Below, one piece after another: positions 59,229 to 64,000 of a DNA stretch of 64,000 bases (positions are counted from its first letter, which is position 1; each line of letters opens with the position of its first letter). Position numbers and translations under genes: made by a program. The stretch is from Geosiphon pyriformis. Its lineage: Eukaryota; Glomeromycota; Glomeromycetes; Archaeosporales; Geosiphonaceae. The notes beneath the pieces were generated by a model that saw nothing but the letters and a program-made list of their open reading frames with translations, was not told the DNA's origin and did no database searches. Where the stretch lies: positions 699,326-763,325 of the forward strand of contig JAAOMT010000135.1 in assembly GCA_016748015.1 (NCBI GenBank), read 5' to 3'.

Positions 59229-62200
59229 CTAATCTTGCCTTATTCTTGAAAGACAATCAACATTGGTATGGAGTTTTCCTGGTTTGTGGTGTACAATGTA
59301 TTGGTAATTAGCTAAAAATCCTGTCCATCAGATTTGTTTTGCGTTCAGCTGGGTGTTTTTGTTTTGAAGCCATTTAAGTCCAATATTATCAGTGATAATA
59401 TCGAATTCTTTGGGTCTGAGGTAAAGATTGAAGTGATGTAGGGCCCAGATTACTGCTGCGGTTTCTAATTCTGTTGTGGGGTAGTTCTTTTTGGCTGGCT
59501 TTAATGTTCTACTAGCATAAGCAATCACTCGCTCATTTCCATTGTCATCTAACTGTGATAGGATGGCACCAAAGGCAGTATAAGAAGTGTCAGTTGCTAA
59601 CTGGAATTGGTTGCTGAAGTTTGGATAGGCGAGGATTGGAGCTGTTGTGAGTTTTTCCTTAAGTATCTCGAAGACATTTTGGTGTTCTTCTGTCCATTTG
59701 TATTCGACATTTTTAGTAGTGAGCTGGTTGAGGGGTTTTGCAATTTCTGAGAATCCTTTGATAAATTTTCAGTAATAGGATGCTAATCCAATAAATCCTC
59801 TTAATTCTGTGGTATTTTGTGGAGTCTTGAAGTTTTTGATAGTACTGATTTTTCCGGGGTCTGGTTTAATTCCATTTTTGCTAACAATGTGACCAAGAAA
59901 AGCTAAACTTGTTTTTCCAAAGTAGCATTTTTCAATGTTTAGTTTCAATCCTGCTTTCCATAATTGTTGAAAAACTTCTCATAAGTGAATTAAATGTAGC
60001 TCAAAAGATGGTGAATAAACATCAGTGTCATTAAGATAAACTACTACTGATTTCCAAAGGAGGCCTTTGTAAACAACATCCATGAGTCTTTGGAATGTTG
60101 CTGGTATATTGCATAATCCAAAAGGCATTACATTGAACTTGTAATTTCCTCCTTGAGTGGTGAATGCTGTTTTGGGGCAGTCTTTGGGATTCATAGCAAC
60201 TTGCCAGTATTCACTCTCTAAATCTAATATTGAAAAGTATTTGGACTTTCCAAGGACATCCAACATGTCATCAATTCGGAGAAGAGGGTAGGCATCCCCA
60301 ATGGTGATACTGTTGAGTTGTTGGTAATCAACACAAAATCGTATCTTTCCATTTTTCTTTTTAACTAGGACCACAGGTGAGGCCTATGGACTCATTGATA
60401 GTTGAATAAGCCCATTGTTAAGCATCCATTGTACTTTTTCTCGGATAAATTGGTGACTTTCTGGGGCAACTCGGTAGGCTTGTTGTCACCTTGGTTTGAC
60501 ATCTCCTGTATAGATTTGGTATTGAACCAAATCAGTTCTTCCTAAGTCATTGTTGTTTTTAGCGAAGATGTCAGCAAATTCTGCAATTAGCTCTTTGAGC
60601 TGGGTCTGTTGTTGTGGTTCAAGTTGTCCCATGTTGATTCGAGATAGTTTTTCCATGACAACATAATAGTTTTCAGAGCTAGGGTTTGGGTTGATTTTTA
60701 GTAGTGAATGTCTAATAATTTCAGGGAAATCGGGGACTGTTTGGAGTAATTCTTGTTGAAATATATTACTGTGAATAACTCCAATTTCTAAATTATTTAA
60801 TAAAATTATGGGGTAATTATTGGGGTTGTAAAAAGTAACTCGGACTTTCTTTGTTTCTTCTGGAATATAAATGTTTAGGATCAAAATATTATGTTCCAAG
60901 CAGACTTGTTCATTGGACTCAAAAATTTGTTGTGTGGTTGTTGGCTTTGTGCAAGTATAGATTTCCAGATGTTCTCCAAAGGGTGAGATGGTAATTGGTT
61001 GTGGAAGTCTGAGAATCTGGTGGGATTTGTTCTGTGTGTTAAGAGCTATATTAACTGGAACTGTGAATCATCCAGTTGAACCAAAATCTTGGGTTCCTCT
61101 ATCACTTTTTCCTAATTGTTCTCTTTGATTGACTAGTTGTAAACCCGAAATGTTGATTAAGGGTAGGTAAATAGCTTGGGCAATTTTTTCAGCATGTTCA
61201 ATCTTGAATGGTTTATCAGTTTCATTTTGAAGCATCACTGTTATGTCTCCAGTATATCCAGTATCAATTATTCCTCCTCTGACATTGATTCTTTTGCTTG
61301 TCAGAGAGGACCGGGAGGTGATTTGAACCATTGCTTCTGGCAGGATTTTGAGTGCAATTTTGAGGTTGATTTTTGTGAGAGATTTGGGTTTGAGAACAAG
61401 AGTATCCTTGCCTGGATATCTTAGGTCATATCCAGCATCAATTTCGTGTGTCTTTTTGGGTTTTATTCCTTGTCCGTTGTTGTTGAAGTATTTAAGTTGT
61501 AAGGCAGGCTGATTTTCAATAAGGTAGATGAGTGTTGTTTCAATTTCTTCCGTTTCTTCAGGTTTTCCAAATTCAATTTCATTCTCATCATTTTCGCTGG
61601 GCAAGGAAATACTAAGAGCATAGCATTCAGGACACCATTGTTTATTGCAAGGCATAATGCATTCTTCACATAGTCTAATGTTCATTTGCTCTAATTGTTG
61701 AATTTGAGCTTCTTGGGTCGGGTAGGTATGACTTGCAATTTGGTGGTAGACTTCTACTTCATCTTCATAATCGAATCCAGCTAATTCCATAGTATATTCA
61801 ATGTATTCTGCTTCCTTCATTTGATAAATATCTTCCTTGGTAGCTCTATTAATTAATGCCATTGCTAAGTCGAAAATCATTTCGGCATCATAAGGGTAGT
61901 GATAAAGTTTGTTGAGAGCACTGTTGTATGCTGCATTAAAGAGTGTTCCTTTTTTTTACTTTTTCTGAAATTGATAAAGCATATTGGCAGGTCTGATCGC
62001 AGACGCCTCTTCTCATTGCTACATCAATCCAATTGTATTCTTCCGGTAGCATATCTCCACAAGTCAAACAAGGGGTGTTGTCCCATTTTTTACTTCTTTT
62101 TATTAGATAGTCCCATCGCTCTCTGTGGCAAGCCTTGCAGTAATAACAAGTATGATTCTTATATTCTTCTTCAGGTGAAATACAGGCTCCCATTGACGAT

Positions 62201-64000
62201 AGTTTCTTGTGGCAGTTCTTACATTTAAGGGGAATATAGGGGTGTTGTTTCCTTGGTTCAGGTTTTGAGTAAGGTATATTCTATCCAGAGGTTTTGGGTT
62301 TAGTGTGTGGGGTAAAATGTTCTTGTTTTGTTTCATCAGCCTAGTTGGACGTTGATCCAAGAGCCATGAATGTTTCGATTATTGGTTTTTCTTCTTCTGG
62401 TTCAAATTCAAAAGCTGGGGCTTTTTCAGAGCGTTTGTTAAATGTACCACAAATGGCAGGTACTTGGGCATGTTGTCCTTGGTAGGAAATTGTTAACTCT
62501 TGTGTTTTCCAATTCAGATTAGCATTGGCTTTTTGAAGCCAATCATTTCCAACAAGAGCTTGGTACTGGGGTGCATCCATTACAAGAACTTTGACTGGAA
62601 TGGTGATTCCATCAAGAGTGAATGGAAAATTGTTAATTTCTCCTACTGGTGTCTTTTTCATGCCATTAGCAGTGACAATTACTGTTTGAGCTGGTCGGTC
62701 GACATTTCTTTTCAACTGTTGCATTAACTGGTAGGTAATAATGCTTCCGGCGGATCCACTGTCTAGGATCAAGTGAATGGGCTTTCCTTCTACTTCAGCT
62801 TCTGTGTACATTGCAGTAATGGCTTTTTGCTCATTAGCCACTGCATTGCTAAGCAAGAATGGTGATTCATTTGCTTCAAATTCAAAAGGAAAGATATCAG
62901 AAAGATTAGCATTTTCAGCAATTCGGGCTGATAGAATAGTGGTGTGGTTATAAGAAGGGTTTCGTTGTTGTTGTGCTGTAGCTCTACCTTCCGAGAGTGC
63001 AGTATGGTGAAAATCCTGTTCTTCTGGCATTGTTAAATAACTGGGTTGAGTGTGGTAGTGGTTGGGTCTTGGTTGAATGGTATTTCGGGGAACCAATTGG
63101 TTGTTCGAACTGATTCTACTGTTGTTTACTTGGTATCAGTTTTGTGGTGTGAATTGATTTTGTGTAATCAGTCTTTGAGCAGGTGCTTGATAATGTTGTG
63201 TGGGTGGTTGTTGGTATTACTGTTGGATTGGTTGTGGGGTGGGCTGATAATAGTTATTTTGGTATTGGGGTCTTGGTGAATAGTAAGCTGGTGGTAATGG
63301 TTGATAATAAGATTGCTGTGGTGAAGAGTAACGTTGATTACCCCTATTTTGTTGGTCTTGTTGCAGCTTTCTGCAATCTTTTTTCTAGTGGCCAGAGATT
63401 CCACAGTAATGGCAATTCTGGGGCTGGTTATTGGAAAGTGGTGCAAAGTTATTTTGATTTCGTCTTTGGGGTGGTTGATATCTTTGGGGTTGTTGTTGTT
63501 GGTTGGTAAAATAGTTTTCGACCTTCTTTGTGAGTTGGTCAATTTTTTCCTCAGCTGCTGAGCTGGTTTCTCCAATTGCCAAATTTACAAGTTTTGTACG
63601 ATTGGCTTCTTCTATGGCCATTTCATATTTTTTCGCATGCTGTATGGCAGAGTTTAAATCTTCTGGCACATATGGGCGAACCTTTTTAATTAGTTTATCT
63701 TTTAGACCAGCGATAAATTGATCCAAGATTTGAGCATCAGAATAATAATCGTTTGTCTCGAGTTGGTGAATCTGTCTGAGAAGTTTGTTGAATTTCCCAA
63801 TATAAGTCATAACAGATTTGGAGGGTTCTTGTTTGATATTTCGAAAACGATTGCGAAGAGTGATGGAGGTATTATTGTCAGTGAACTGTTCAAGGAAGGC
63901 TGCTTTGAAAGCATTCTAATCATTGAATAGGACAACAAGATTTTTAAACCATTCTCCTGCTGTTCCTTTGAGAAAGTAGGGAATTGTTCTTAACATTCTG
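59229..64000 (-). pseudogene. E6 Gag-Pol, 5'-incomplete (capsid to RNase H)
   Basis: Capsid runs from the edge to about 63530 and the CCHC knuckle (CHYCGISGH, one stop inside) is near 63415-63375. A Gln/Tyr/Pro linker follows. Protease DSGSAGS is near 62760, with ALVGNDWL downstream. The first cysteine module is at 62235-61990 (CKNCHKKL, CYYCKACH, CLTC, CDQTC). A slip in a homopolymer near 61955 shifts the frame. The second module (CEEC ... CPEC) is at 61665-61625. dUTPase is at 61440-61070 with DAGYDLRYPG, SRSSLTS, IIDTGYTGDI and DFGSTG, so its main motifs are largely intact. A beta-rich linker domain is at 60900-60700. RT has YLND for YLDD at about 60030. RNase H ends after RIRQD. Confidence 0.88.

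Larger units (their letters stand above)
56011..64000 (-). mobile_element. E6: Ty3/gypsy retrotransposon, E2 family, runs off the right edge
   Basis: 3' LTR (56011-56990), ORF3, separate integrase ORF and most of Gag-Pol are present. The 5' LTR and Gag N-terminus are beyond 64000. It is the best-preserved gypsy copy here: ORF3 is open, the integrase catalytic triad is intact and the protease DSG is intact. Confidence 0.92.

Overview
This window is entirely eukaryotic, very AT-rich, intergenic transposon sediment. I find no convincing host gene, no tRNA or rRNA and no CRISPR array. Element structure, the dUTPase-carrying Ty3/gypsy polyproteins and the LINE ORF2 C-terminal domain resemble families I remember from arbuscular mycorrhizal fungi (Glomeromycotina, such as Gigaspora or Rhizophagus). 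That assignment is recall, not a search.

Layout, left to right. Positions 1-28216 hold a + strand Ty3/gypsy element (E0; its 5' end lies left of the window) broken by two later insertions. E1 (537-11932, + strand, 4-bp target duplication TTGA) itself contains a solo LTR (4896-5976). E2 (16319-26264, - strand, duplication ACAT) is the second. E0 had inserted into an older copy of the E2 family; the right part of that copy survives at 28217-30830 as a hypermutated AT-rich fossil that is still colinear with its relatives. Positions 30830-31150 hold the 3' end of a truncated LINE derivative. Positions 31921-44375 (- strand) are an ORF1-only LINE derivative (H-A) split by the gypsy element E3 (33095-43299, + strand). 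Positions 45014-47296 hold a second, uninterrupted ORF1-only element (H-B, - strand). Positions about 47600-54390 hold a near full-length LINE (+ strand). Positions 54890-56010 are the 3' part of another LINE (- strand), cut by gypsy element E6 (56011 to beyond 64000, - strand).

The gypsy elements fall into three LTR families (E0/E3; E1/solo LTR; E2/E6) but share one unusual plan. A single Gag-Pol frame encodes capsid, CCHC knuckle, aspartic protease, two cysteine-rich zinc modules, dUTPase, reverse transcriptase and RNase H, and ends at a conserved stop. A separate integrase ORF follows, starting at a conserved Met in the +1 frame. A third ORF of unknown function sits between integrase and the 3' LTR. 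All LTRs begin TGTTA and end in (or derive from) TAACA.

Almost every copy is disabled, mainly by C-to-T and G-to-A changes: CAA/CAG and TGG codons became stops, and catalytic Asp/Glu became Asn/Lys. In one LTR pair I counted 59 transitions and no transversions or indels over about 378 bp. The ORF1-only elements share their 3' tail with the full LINE and look like a parasite of LINE machinery, comparable in logic to mammalian HAL1.
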